In this document: positions 1 through 33,842 of the stretch, piece by piece
How the letters are laid out: each line of letters begins with the position of its first letter
How positions within the stretch are numbered: position 1 is the stretch's first letter
NCBI GenBank assembly: GCA_020152595.1
Contig: JAIGNY010002799.1
Span: 62,001-126,000 of the forward strand
Length of the DNA: 64,000 bases
Source: Chiridota heheva
Taxonomy: Eukaryota > Echinodermata > Holothuroidea > Apodida > Chiridotidae
Reading direction: 5' to 3'
Made by a program: the position numbers and the translations under genes
The notes under the pieces: model-generated
Databases searched by the model: none
Seen by the model: only the letters and a program-made list of their open reading frames with translations
Told to the model about the DNA's origin: nothing

Positions 1-59
1 ATCTCCTGATAAATCTTCAAACACTGATAAACTGATTAACATACCATGTATAAACCATT

Positions 60-437
60 TCAAACCAATTTGAGCCAAATGTAATTACTTCAGTATTTCA
101 ATTAATCAACTGCTGGGACTGTTTGTTTACCCAACCAATAAAATGTGATTACTTCAGTATTTCAACCAATCAACTACTGGGACTGTTTGTTACCCAACCA
201 ATGAAATGTGATTACTTCAGTATTTCAACCAATCAACCGCTGGGACTGTTTGTTACCCAACCAATGAAATGTGATTACTTCAGTATTTTAACCAATCAAA
301 TGCTGGGACTGTTTGTTACCCAACCAATGAAATGTGATTACTTCAGTATTTCAACCAATCAACCGCTGGGACTGTTTGTTACCCAACCAATAAAATGTGA
401 TTACTTCAGGAACAATCAACTGCTGGGACATTTACAA
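60..437. repeat. 63-bp minisatellite, about 6 units
   Basis: Units with GGGACTGTTTGTTACCCAAC and GTGATTACTTCAGTATTTCA. A related single unit occurs at about 46027-46075. The period is a multiple of three, so it gives a long but meaningless reading frame. Confidence 0.9.
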
Positions 438-899
438 TGAGCTGCAGTTGCTATAGGAACAATATAAGTGCATTTACATACATATATAGCACACGTATAA
501 CTAGTGTTTGAAAGCACTTCCTTCATACTCATGGTCCCATAGCTTGCAGATGGCAAAGAACTCCCCAGTCTTTGATTGGTCGCTAAGATTCCCCTAGTGT
601 TTGAATTGTCAAAAAGATACTATTGGTCAATTATGGACATATGAATTTCTGTCATGTGACATTATTTAAATTTGATTTCCGCTGATTCAGATTTGAAAAG
701 GTCTGTTAAGATGCAGCTTCTGATTGTTTGGTTTCCTTTAAGTTTCTTTACCATGTTTAAAGTTTTAACTTCCAGGTCTATGAAAAACAATTTACATTTT
801 AAAAGCATATTTTGCATACAACCAATGCCAAAGTAAAATATCTGTTTCTTTTCGACTTCATTTCACAAAATTTGGGATATTAGGTGGGAAAAAATTAAA
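438..899. other. Unique AT-rich flank downstream of RBM18
   Basis: No gene or repeat structure recognised. 1466-1862 likewise holds only AT-rich sequence and an A15 run at 1784. Confidence 0.4.
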
Positions 900-1465
900 T
901 TAAAGGATTAGTTCAGGTCAAGCATGTCTATCTTATATGAAAGAGGACTTCAAAAGAAACAAAATGGTGAAGAAAGCATTGCAAAATCTTATTCCATTAA
1001 GAAGATATTCAAGTTTAAAGTTTGGTATCATTTCTGTAGAAACGACTGAAATCAGACTAGTTGTGATGTCACAGCCTCAGATTCCTCAAAATCTTTACGT
1101 ATTTTAAAGAATTTTATCTAATTTTTTACTGTTTAAATTATTTTCCAGAAACTTTCTTCAGGTGGTATATTATAAATACCCTTCCTAAATTCACTTTTAT
1201 TACTTTTTTGACATATCCCATGGTGTTTAAGCCACAAAATCGCAGGACAAAATATGATAGAATTCATAAAGACTTTAAAGAATCTGAGGCTATGACATCA
1301 CAACTAGTCTGATTTCAGTATTTCTACACAAATGATACCAAACTTTAAATTTAAATATCTCCTTAACAGAATAAGATTTTTTAATGCTTTCTTCACTACT
1401 TTGTTTCTTTTGAAGTTCTCTTTCATATAAGATGGACATGCTTGACCACTGTACTAATCCTTTAA
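900..1465. mobile_element. TTAA-flanked long-inverted-repeat element, family 1 copy 1
   Basis: Arms 900-1110 and 1260-1465 are inverted copies of about 205 bp. Outer ends read TTAAAGGATTAGTTCAGG and, inverted, TTAAAGGATTAGTACAGTGG, each beginning with TTAA. No coding capacity. Likely a non-autonomous DNA element with TTAA target duplication. Confidence 0.75.
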
Positions 1466-1862
1466 GGTAATAGAAAAAAACCATACCTGACTTATTGGAA
1501 AAAAATTAGCACAAAACATCTTTTTAAACAATGTGCTAAGGGTATACCATTTCACAACAAAGTTGTTTGATTAAAATCTTTAAATTGTTTGCTTTCTTCT
1601 TGAAAGCAAAGAATTACAAAAGAGCAATACAATTTTTACGGTCATTTTTCATCTGACAGTTTGGTGGCCAAATGGAAAATTACATACATTTTTTTTCTTC
1701 GACCAATTACATTAAATAAAATCCTATCGCCTCAAGGTCATTATTGTACAAGCCTACACCTACAGCCGGACCTATCTCTTACAAAAAAAAAAAAAAAACT
1801 GAGCACATTCTTATTTCTATCAAAAAGGAGGAAATATTATTACAAGCCTAATTGTTCATTCA

Positions 1863-24236
<22,374 letters not shown>

Positions 24237-24649
24237 GTTTCTCCACCATAAATAACTTTCAACAACCGGTGTTTTCAAACATCTGACTTCAAGTTCAACT
24301 TTCCAGAAAATGAATAAGTTTATTTTGGTTTGCAATAGGCTGCATCTTGAACTACTTGCTTCAAAAAAAAAAATTTCTTTCAAAACTACCATGAAAACAC
24401 CTAAGGAACCTAATTTAAGATCCAAATCTTTACAAAAAAATTCACATAGGCCTTATATTCATTCACGACTTAAGAAAATAATAATGATAATCAGAACTTT
24501 TTTTGTGAAAGTAAGACAAAGCCTAATCATATCAAAACATGTTCAAGACGCCCCATTTGCAGTGACTACAACTCGAGACAAAACAGGATAAAAAAACTAA
24601 AGTCACTCATATTTCACAATCTAACATAAGTATTTACAACTAAAAAAGG
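24237..24649. promoter_or_regulatory. Putative bidirectional promoter between RBM18 and TMEM256
   Basis: Only 413 bp separate the two start codons, which point away from each other. No TATA box is evident at an obvious position. The interval is not repetitive, unlike almost all flanking DNA. Transcription starts are not visible from sequence; the role is inferred from geometry. Confidence 0.6.
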
Positions 24650-24766
24650 ATGGTTCAGATAATCTCAAATGGAGGAATATTTCTTCGTATTGCTGGTATC
24701 TCCGGAGCAACCGCTATAATTCTTGCAACAGTTTGGGAACATGGTGTGCCTTTATTATTATTTCGC
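24650..24766 (+). CDS. TMEM256: TMEM256 exon 1
   Basis: 39 codons from ATG to CGC; carries the first membrane helix and the conserved His-Gly (residues 31-32). An in-frame TAA nine bases upstream rules out a longer N-terminus from this exon. A second possible donor after CATG would leave phase 1 and does not fit exon 2. Confidence 0.82.
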
Positions 24767-27700
24767 GTAACTTATATGCGTTGAAAGGTTAATAAGAAAA
24801 TAGGCTACCTAAGAAATTAGGCCTATCTTAGGCTACGTACATAAGAAAATTATAACTACCTACCTCCATGGCCACCCTCCTTCAAACTACAGTAATTTGG
24901 GCCATTCCCGGTGCCTTTTCCTATCCCGCAATAATCTGGGTGCCTTTTCCTATCCCGCAATAATCTGGGTGCCTTTTCCTATCCCGCAATAATCTGGGTG
25001 CCTTTTCCTATCCCGCAATAATCTGGGTGCCTTTTCCTATCCCAATAATCTGGGTGCCTTTTCCTATCCCGCAATAATCTGGGTGCCTTTTCCTATCCCG
25101 CAATAATCTGGGTGCCTTTTCCTATCCCCATAATAATCTGGGTGCCTTTTCCTATCCCGCAATAATCTGGGTGCCTTTTCCTATCCCGCAATAATCTGGG
25201 TGCCTTTTCCTATCCCGCAATAATCTGGGTGCCTTTTCCTATCCCGCAATAATCTGGGTGCCTTTTCCTATCCCGCAATAATCTGGGTGCCTTTTCCTAT
25301 CCCGCAATAATCTGGGTGCCTTTTCCTATCCCGCAATAATCTGGGTGCCTTTTCCTATCCCGCAATAATCTGGGTGCCTTTTCCTATCCATAATAATCTG
25401 GGTGCCTTTTCCTATCCATAATAATCTGGGTGCCTTTTCCTATCCATAATAATCTGGGTGCCTTTTCCTATCCCGCAATAATCTGGGTGCCTTTTCCTAT
25501 CCATAATAATCTGGGTGCCTTTTCCTATCCCATAATAATCTGGGTGCCTTTTCCTATCCCCATTAATAATCTGGGTGCCTTTTCCTATCCCGCAATAATC
25601 TGGGTGCCTTTTCCTATCCCGCAATAATCTGGGTGCCTTTTCCTATCCCGCAATAATCTGGGTGCCTTTTCCTATCCCGCAATAATCTGGGTGCCTTTCC
25701 CTATCCAATCATCCCAGTACCCTCCCCTCCCCCAACACCGCCACATCACAAATGCTTCAAATTATTTTCTTGATACTTTCTCCCAAATCATAATTATCCC
25801 AAATCCTGTGCCAGGGTTTTGATGCGAAGGGGCAGGGGGAGAGGAAAAAAGGGGCAACACCATGACTAAATTGAATGCCAATTGACTCACACACTAAAAC
25901 CGAATGCCCATTGAAACATAAATGCCAATACCTACCGCTATACTGTAAATATTTTGTGTTATGGCACATCTGCTGTGCGGTAGTCCATAGTAATATTGAT
26001 TAATTAGGGTACCTAACCTAACCTGAATTTGTCATGTTAAGGCACTTATACATTTTCAAAGCTATCCGTTATAGTGTGCATCTCAACGGGCATTCCTTGT
26101 ATGAAATTTTTGTTTGCGTTATGCACTTGTCAGTTGTATGACTCACTGCTACTACCCCTGGCAATGTCAGTCAAAGGTGAGTCACTGACATATGAAGCAG
26201 TGACTCACATGTGCATCATTGTATTAAAATGTAAACCGTCAATTTGGTATTCGTTTTTCTGTGTGTATTTGAATGGGCATTCAGTTGGCATTCATTTTAG
26301 TATCACCCAAAAATGTTTGGTCCTAAATGTGGCCTACATATGAAGAGCCCTTTACCTGGCCCCAGTAGCTCTTTTCATCATGGGAGGAAAAGTCAAAATA
26401 TTTTGCCTGGTCAAAATATTCTGAGGACAAGTGGGGGAAATCAATCATGTGCAGGGGGAAATGCCACCTATCCACACTTGAAATGGCAACCATATAGGGG
26501 TCATATGTTAGGCTACTTAAAATAAACTTCAATTTTTTTTTTTGATGTTTGATCTTATTAAAAAACTCTTGCATTCCAAAATTTCAAGATAAATTTCTTA
26601 AGGATAGGCTCTTAATTCCAAGTCCCCAGACATGGCCAGTGAAGTCATTCTTCACTACATATATACAAAAAGGTGCATAGTATATGTGCACTGAAGCATG
26701 ACACACTGGCCATGTCTGGGCAGTTGGAATTGTGAGCCTTTCCTACCCATTCTCTGACAGTGAAGAAAAACAAAATATCCACACACTTTCCTCCTTAGAT
26801 GCAAAATCAGGGGAAATTTGAGACACTTTTTGAGGTACTCTTGAAAATGAAATTCCAGTTGTTTTTATTAGCAAAATCAAATTAAATCAAACTATTTACA
26901 TTTGATATTTGGGATAAAAATATCCCTTCAAAATATGTTAACTGTTGAAGTCATTTAGGGCCTATTAATTAGTTATTCAATATATTTTATAGTGGCTGCA
27001 AATCAAACAGCTGTTAAAAGTCAACATGACCTCCAGAATAGCTTCACAGTTTGCACTAAGGAGGAAGTTTTTGAACAAGTTTGCAAGGGAATATGGATTC
27101 TTAAATTTTTTTAAGAGTTTTGTGACCAGGGATGCAAAAATTGAGGATTTTTATGCAACCTTAGACACTAATGACCCCTGCCATTTCAAGTGTGGCATAT
27201 ATGCCACAGTATATACCTTCCCTCACATCACAATCATAACAATGTGGGGTTGGGACCATCCACCCCCCCCAAATCAATCCTGTAGGTGCTCCTACACTCC
27301 CACCCCAAAATAACAAATATTCCATTCCTGGGTCCCACATCCCCAAAATCTAAATCCTCATATCCATTCACACCCTCTCTCAAATCCAAATTATATATTT
27401 ACCACTCTCAATTATCCACATATGCCAAATAAAGTGCCCACCTCAAATCTTATTTAGGTCATGCCCCTTCCCCACCCTAAATTAGGGTGCACACCTTTAC
27501 ACTATGAGCACAGTTTTGAAAAGTTCAATGCAGAAAATAAGAGACAAAATCCATATAAATTTATCTTGTAATAAGTTTTATGGCCACATGAAGAATATTT
27601 ACAAAGAAAACATGAAAAATACATAGATTTTTAGGGTTTTTCTTGTGAATAATAGAACGTCATTTTGCATGTGGCCTATCCATCACCAATTATTACAATT

Positions 27701-30700
27701 TTAAATGCAATTCTCAAATATAAGATACAATGCCAACTGAGGTTTTATCTTGTTCATTTTCAGGTTTGAGAAAAATGCCACAACCAGAGAAATTGAGGTA
27801 ATTTTTTTGAAAGTAAATTTTTCTTTACTGTCTTCTGTTGTATCTTTATTCCTTCCAAACACAGGCCTGAGTCTCTTTGAGAATGGGATTCAGAAATATA
27901 GATATTTTGTGTGCAAATGTTATTGGTCATTTGGCCAGGGTTAAATTAGAAATTCAGGACCACTTGATTATTACCTTGATGATTTCTATGTACCGCTTAC
28001 TTTTGGTTCCAATGCGATAGCATCAGGAACCCATGCAGTCATGATGGCATGTGTGTGTGTGTCGTAAGCGGGATATCTCAAGAACAGTACCCTGGATTAG
28101 TGTCATATGTGGTATACAATGGTAGCCCATTATGGGAACAATTATTTTTATGGTGATGTCATGCATAGTGGGTGGGCGTGCTCAATGTAAAAATCTTGAA
28201 ATGTTCATATTTGTGTGTTTTGTTTGTGATGGCTGTGTACATGTTCATGATGTCAAAATGTTAGATTTAATAAATATCTCAAGAAGGGCTTAATCGATGT
28301 ATAAACACACTGGATTAATGTCATGATGCTTAATGTAAAAATCTTGTATATGCAGATAGCCCATGGTCCGTAGATGTGCTCAATTAATTTTTATAGTGAT
28401 GTCATGCATATTAAATAGTAGGCGGGGCTTAATGTAAAAATCTTGAAATGTTCATATTTCATCAACTGCATTTCTGTTTTGTTTCATATGTGATTTGATT
28501 ATGATATTAGCTGATGTGTATTGTTCATGATGTAAAAACATTGAATTTCATTAATATGCATGGTGGGCGGGGCTTGATATGATTTTGCTGAAGAGTTTGT
28601 AAGCTTGGTATCTCAAGAACAGTAAATTGGATTTATGTCATTAGTTTAGCCCATGGTCAGATATATTTTTTGATGATGATATAAGTAGGTGGGGCTTAAT
28701 GTAAAAATCTTGAAATGTTTATATATTAACAATTGCACGTCTTCTTTCATTTATGTTAAAATAATGATGTTAGTGGGTATCTGTTCATGGTATAAAAATG
28801 CCAAGCATGCCAAGCATATTAATAAGTGGGCGGGGCTTAAAGTGAAAATTTTGAAAAATTGATAAGTGACCAACTATGTCTGTTTTGCATCATACTGGGC
28901 ATGACAATATTGTTGGTTATTGTGTACATGCTTTATGTTATTAACAGATATCATTAATATGCATGGTGGGCATGGCTTAATCATATTTGAAAAGTGCTCA
29001 ATGATATAGATACCACATTTCATTAAGGGTATATCGAATTTATGCCATATGTGGTACACAGATGGGTTATTGTCTGTACATATGTATGATGTTGTTGTAG
29101 TGATGTCGTGACTATTAATGAGTAGGCGGGGCTTACTAAAAAATTCTTCAAATAGGATAAATAAGCATCCGTTTTTGCATCACACTTGCTATGATAATGT
29201 TGTTAGTTACTGTGCACATGCAAATGTTGTCAACCTTTTTATTGATCTGCGTTGTGGGTGTGGCTTATAATTAAATATCATGGAACAAATATTTCATGAT
29301 ATGCAATGACATGACAGTTGATACAAAACTTACAAATCGATCAGCATATGAAAAAAGCATCGGAACCACAAAACCTTTTGATTCTGGTTACTTCTACCAT
29401 TACTAATGTTACTTTCTACAGCATCTTCTCTAACATTAAACCTTCATCACATCTTTAATCCATTCACAATGAGATCAACAAAAAAAACTCACAATACCTA
29501 CCATTCACCCTTAACAACACAGTTCTTATCACCCACCTTAGCGCAGGCCACATCGCTTCTCCCACCCACACTATTTACGTGTTTCTCCCCACCACTCTGT
29601 AATAATGCAATGATGTACTAATAGTCAAACGTATCCTCCTCTACTGTTCATTCTTTGCCCCTTCAGAGCACCTCTATCTCCCTCTTTAACACAGTCACAG
29701 TACTATTCAATAACAATCTACCTTTCCCCGCTATTTCTTATCCACAACACATTAATTATTATAACAACATGTAATCTCCTCTTTCTCCAGTTTCTCTCTC
29801 TCAAAAAAAGCAAAATATAAAAAATGGCAACAACAACAACAACAACAAGAGAATGAAAAAGGATGATAAAATAACAACTACAAACTCAATTTTCCCCACC
29901 TCTCATTTTCCCTTTGCATTATGTTCCTTTCGAATAAATTTACTTTTGAATCAAAAGCCCCTTTTTGAGAGGGAGGAGGGGGGCACATTTGACCTCGCTT
30001 TTGTCAAATTGACATGCCGGTTTTTCCCACTATACTGTACCAATAATATGTTTTTTTTTTCTTTGACAGATTTTTAGTACAGCCAAATTCTACCACATGG
30101 TTCATACTTTGGCTTTGCTGGCAGTTCCATTAACAAAGAGGCCAGAGCTTGTAAGTGTTGAAATGTAAAACATAATTTGGAGGTTTGCCTCTTATATTTA
30201 GTGGATTTTCCTCTTGTAGCTCCACCCCTCCTGTGAGACTCTAGGCCCACTTCTGCCAGCAGCTCTTGCCTGCAAGACTCTAGGCCTACTTCTGCCAGCA
30301 GCTGTTGCCTGCGAGACTCTAGGCCCACTTCTGCCAGCAGCTGTTGCCTGCATTACTCCCTTGTGATGAAATCTGAAGAAAGTCAAACAGATGCAACAAA
30401 AATAGAACCATTTTGACAAAAAATGTGCTTTTCTTCATTTTTAACTCGATAACAATGATGGCAATGGAGAAATGTGTCTATGCATTTACTAACCTGTAAG
30501 TGGTCTTCAACCTTAAAGTTAATCTGGAGCCATAGCTCAGTGAAACTAAGAGTCTGTTCCCATGCAACATCTAACGTAGGTGTAACATCTTTTCATTCCA
30601 GGTTGGGAGCCTTCTTACAGCTGGTATCGCTATTTTCTGCGGGACCATCTACATAAGTGCTATAACAGGAATAACGTCCATCACCAGATTTACCCCAATT

Positions 30701-30745
30701 GGAGGGATGTCATTCATAGCTGCCTGGATAGCAATGGCGTTTTGA
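24650..30745 (+). CDS. TMEM256: TMEM256 / DUF423-type small membrane protein, complete, 3 exons
   Basis: Join 24650-24766, 30070-30150, 30602-30745; 117, 81 and 144 nt give 113 residues, the length of human TMEM256. All exons are phase 0 with GT..AG borders. Seen: an N-terminal hydrophobic helix with FLRIAGISGATA and WEHG (family FRRLGALSGAAA and GAHG), then FYHMVHTLALLAVPLTKRP (family HFLHSLALLGVP), then GSLLTAGIAIFCGTIYISAI and PIGGMSFIAAWIAMAF at the C-terminus. Four hydrophobic segments are likely (about 10-28, 48-61, 67-86, 95-112). Family knowledge: DUF423/TMEM256 proteins are found from bacteria to mammals; biochemical function is unknown. The start is fixed by TAA in frame at 24641-24643 directly upstream. 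AATAAA lies 41 bp past the stop. The donor of exon 1, CGC|GTAACT, is weaker than usual. Confidence 0.88.
24905..25706. repeat. 29-bp minisatellite, about 28 units
   Basis: Unit AATAATCTGGGTGCCTTTTC plus CTATCCCGC, very uniform; variant units (CCATAATAAT) cluster at 25385-25570. Starts 140 bp into TMEM256 intron 1. Confidence 0.95.
25707..27999. other. TMEM256 intron 1, unique part
   Basis: Apart from the hairpin at 26601-26744 no gene or repeat recognised. 29300-30069 is AT-rich with C-rich patches and nothing identifiable. Confidence 0.4.
26601..26744. mobile_element. Short hairpin element, 41-bp arms
   Basis: Arms 26601-26641 and 26704-26744 are inverted copies with 36 of 41 matches; the loop is 62 bp. 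The inner ends read CAGACATGGCCAGTG and CACTGGCCATGTCTG. Could be a tiny MITE or a structured transcript; in TMEM256 intron 1. Confidence 0.55.
28000..29300. repeat. Degenerate ~140-bp tandem array with GGCGGGGCTTAAT motif
   Basis: GGCGGGGCTTAATGTAAAAA-type motifs at about 28423, 28566, 28688, 28830, 28970, 29126 and 29265, spacing 122-156 bp, with TTCATGATGTCAAAA and ATTAATATGCATGGTG in between. An inverted single unit occurs at 59930-60070. Confidence 0.75.
30070..30150 (+). CDS. TMEM256: TMEM256 exon 2
   Basis: 27 codons, IFSTAKFYHMVHTLALLAVP then LTKRPEL. Acceptor TTTGACAG after a long T tract, donor CTT|GTAAGT. The F..A..YH..HTLALL pattern is the most conserved part of the family. Confidence 0.9.
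30237..30353. repeat. 39-bp repeat, 3 units, in TMEM256 intron 2
   Basis: GACTCTAGGCCCACTTCTGC plus CAGCAGCTGTTGCCTGCGA. Confidence 0.85.
30602..30745 (+). CDS. TMEM256: TMEM256 exon 3 (terminal)
   Basis: 47 codons plus TGA at 30743-30745. Two hydrophobic segments end in WIAMAF, aligned with the human WLALAL end. Acceptor TTTTCATTCCAG. Confidence 0.9.
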   Translation, partial: VGSLLTAGIAIFCGTIYISAITGITSITRFTPIGGMSFIAAWIAMAF

Positions 30746-30785
30746 TACGAACTTATGCACCTCTTTGGAGTTATTTTTTTGAGAC

Positions 30786-30791
30786 AATAAA
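30786..30791 (+). promoter_or_regulatory. TMEM256 polyadenylation signal
   Basis: Canonical AATAAA 41 bp after the TMEM256 stop codon. A SINE begins about 25 bp further on, so the 3' UTR is probably very short. Confidence 0.6.
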
Positions 30792-30814
30792 ATGTAATCA
30801 AAGCAGGGAAGGAT

Positions 30815-31020
30815 GGACAGTACAGTGGTTAAGGAGTTATTCTTTTGTGGGAAATATACCAGGTTTTACTTCAGTTGGGATCGCTTCATTCATTGTGTCC
30901 TTGAGCAAGACACATTTTTTCTTTTGCTCCAGTCAGCTGTAAATGGGTACTGCTTGGGCACTCATCATCCGCTTACACCAAGCAAACCGGGGATAAGCAC
31001 CATTGATGGGCCTTCATGGC
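30815..31020 (+). mobile_element. SINE core family, copy 2
   Basis: TACAGTGGTTAAGGAGTTAT (A-box-like), GTGTCCTTGAGCAAGACACA, CCAGTCAGCTGTAAATGGGT and GGGGATAAGCACC in order. Sits directly after the TMEM256 polyadenylation signal. Confidence 0.65.
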
Positions 31021-31035
31021 TTGAATATGGATTTG

Positions 31036-31430
31036 GTTTGTTGATGTTTAATGGCACCGCAAGAGTCATGAGTCAAATGTGCCAAGAGGGTGTGAAAAAC
31101 TAAGGTGCTTTAGTTAGGACAGAGAGGTGGGATAGAGGAAGGGGGAGAAAGGTGGATAAATGAAATAAGTTAAGGTAAAAGGAAGGTGAGGAAGGTAGGG
31201 CAGAGAAGGGAAGGAAGGGAGGTTTAGATCTGGTGGAATAAATTGCTGTTGTGGAGAAAGGTGATGAAGTTGGAGGTAGGATTGTTCTTGAAAAGATTGG
31301 AAATTGAGAGGAGAGGTGGAGAGGTGTGATCTGGAGTTTAGGTATATAGGAAAGGTTAAGATATGCTTGATTGAGAGATTGGTGTTGCAGGTAGGAGCAG
31401 GGGAGCCGGGAAGTATATGGATTTAACTTA
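31036..31430 (-). mobile_element. LINE copy F, subfamily 2, 3' end
   Basis: Left edge TTTGTTGATGTTTAATGGCA with CCAAGAGGGTGTGAAAAACT as in copy E. Minus-strand frame ends FITFLHNSNLFHQI, parallel to the MITFFHHASLYNHI end of copy A. Lies just past the SINE downstream of TMEM256. Confidence 0.65.
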
Positions 31431-31541
31431 ACTTTAAACAAGGGGGAGGGGGAACAACAAGCTCAACTGGAAAGAAAAACCTTAACAGGCGAGGAGACAC
31501 TTTTATGTGAAAATTACCTCCCTAGAGGCAACTCTGAAAAA

Positions 31542-31908
31542 TTAAAGGAAAAGTTCAGTGGTTTAGCTTAAGTTTTGTTTGTTATGAAGAAAACTTGAAA
31601 TCATATTCTGTTCAGGAAAAACTCAACTCTTAAGTTCTGTCTCATTTATGTAGAACTGATTTATGTGGATAGTCTAATGCAGAAGGTTACTGCCCTCATT
31701 TTCTTCTTTTTTTTTTAATAATTGTTAATGTATTTGAAAGAAAATGAAACTTTTTAGTTTTTTTCTTTTAACTTTTTTAAGGTGGTAAATTAAAATGACT
31801 TGACCAGGATTTTGGTTTACTTTCTTGACACATCCACCATTTTGTTTCTTTTTCAATCAATATTTCATGAAAGATGGTGACTTACTGACCACTGAACTAA
31901 TTCTGTAA
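31542..31908. mobile_element. Family 1 inverted-repeat element copy 3 (short)
   Basis: Left end TTAAAGGAAAAGTTCAGTGG; right end reads, inverted, TTACAGAATTAGTTCAGTGG with GGTCAGTAAG. Interior is shortened. Confidence 0.6.
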
Positions 31909-33054
31909 AGGATTTTTTTGAGATGTATAGTTCAGTTTCCAAGTAATGGGTGCAGTAGTGGTGCTGGGGCAAGAAAGGTGGAAACTGCCACATAGGGGAC
32001 AAACATGTCAATAACATGTGATTAGACAATAATTTTCATCGGGAAGGGGGAGGGGAGGGGCTTCTCATTTATGTGAAAGGCCAATGATTGATTGGCGTTT
32101 CAAGACGGCATAAAATTGTAATAAATATGTTATATAGTACAGCTCTTCTAAGTGAGAGTCAATAAATTTAATTATCTATGCCACAGTCAGCTGGTCTACT
32201 TTATATTATTGATAGTTAGATTAAGAATAACATTTCAATCTATCATGAAACTGAATAAATAATAAAAACAATATTTCAGCTCCAGTATCATCTATTTATT
32301 TAATAAATTCTCAAATCAACAAAGAAAGCTATACGCCATTCTAAAAATGCTTCTTTTACACAAGAATGTAACGATACACAAAATGTGCATGCGAGACCAT
32401 CTCATCTTCATTCATCTTATAATCCAATGCCAAAAGAGCAAGCAGCCAGGGTAACAGGTGTTACACAGTTACTTAAATATCAGACAAATGCAGCATATAC
32501 AACCTGGACACCTACTTTACATTTATGTCACCGTTGTAAACTTTCCAAAAGAGTGTATTTTGGGGAGGGGAGAAGAAAAGTAAAAATTATTGCCACATAT
32601 ATTTCATCTTAAACCTTTGCAATTGTTTTTCAACTGTGTTTGCCTTAAAACAGTTGGTAGTCAAAGCTAGACTTACGGAAATGGCGGATCTTCCCCTTCA
32701 TTGGCCATGTCTTTAATGTCAATACTCCTACTATTGATTTCGTACTATAAGAAGCCTTCATTAATGAGTAGAACCATCAGTTGCTGCAAAGTAGCATTTT
32801 CTGATTTCCAAGATATGGCTGATTAAAATTCACAAAGTTTTCAGTGTGCAAAACTTTTAAATGCATGAAATGAAAGGCAGATCAGAATGTCTGATGTAAT
32901 TCTCCTAACTTCAGTCTTAAATCTCAAGTCATCAAAAATCGTTTCTATCTAGTATAAGTTGATCACAATGAAAACAACTTGGGAGCAGATTCAGCTACTT
33001 TCTTTCTATTGTAAGGGAGGATTAAGATACACTGCATTTACATGGAAAAAAGAA

Positions 33055-33262
33055 GAGGTTCACCAATTAAGAAGAGAGGTCCACCCATTAAGAAGAGAGG
33101 TCCACCCATTAAGAAGAGAGGTCCACCCATTAAGAGAGGTCCACCTATTAAGAAGAGGTCCACCCATTAAGAAGAGGCCCACCTATTAAGAAGAGGTTCA
33201 CCCATTAGGGAGAAAGGTCCTCTTATTAAAGAGAGGTCCAGCCATTAAGAAGAGAGGTCATC
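33055..33262. repeat. Purine-rich ~20-bp repeat
   Basis: About ten units of AAGAAGAGAGGTCCACCCATT, losing regularity to the right and ending at a family 2 TTAA element. Confidence 0.85.
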
Positions 33263-33265
33263 CCA

Positions 33266-33842
33266 TTAAAGGAATATTCCCATGGATTTTCATTTTTTTA
33301 TATACGATTGATACATTTTTTTGAAACAAGAGTGGTGAAAAAACTGAAAAAATTATTCCAATTAAAGTTACAAAATTAAAAATTATTTTTGAATTTGGAC
33401 AAAAGTGACTGATTGGCAACATCTGTTGTCATACAGACAATTTCAACAAAACGTCTTGTGTGTTTCTTTAAAAATGATTTCCATTTTTTTTTTCTCAATG
33501 TAAATGTGATGTACACCAAGAAAAAAACAAGGTTTTCTTGTAAATTATATAGCCCACTCTATCACCAAAAATGCTGTTTGATAATGTAAATTAAACTATT
33601 ATTAAATTATTTATAAGAAATACATTAGAACTACTGTATGCTGGAATTGCCTTGATGACATCACCAAGGTGAAGGACATATACTGTATGAGGTGTTTTTA
33701 AGAACATTTTCCTACTCTTTAAATTGTTATAACTTCTACACGGAATAAGATATTAATTAACATAGTTTTTCACCACTTTGTTCCTATAAATTTTTCTCTC
33801 TCATATGAAAAAAAATGAAAATCCATGGGAATATTCTTTTAA
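33266..33842. mobile_element. TTAA-flanked inverted-repeat element, family 2 copy 1
   Basis: Left TTAAAGGAATATTCCCATGG then ATTTTCATTTTTT; right end is its inverse (ATCCATGGGAATATTCTTTT then AA). TTAA at both borders. No ORF. Confidence 0.72.

Noticed and set aside
24310-24591. 93-residue plus-strand frame between the two divergent genes
   Set aside because: Lies in the putative promoter, no family recognised, Lys-rich composition expected from AT-rich DNA.
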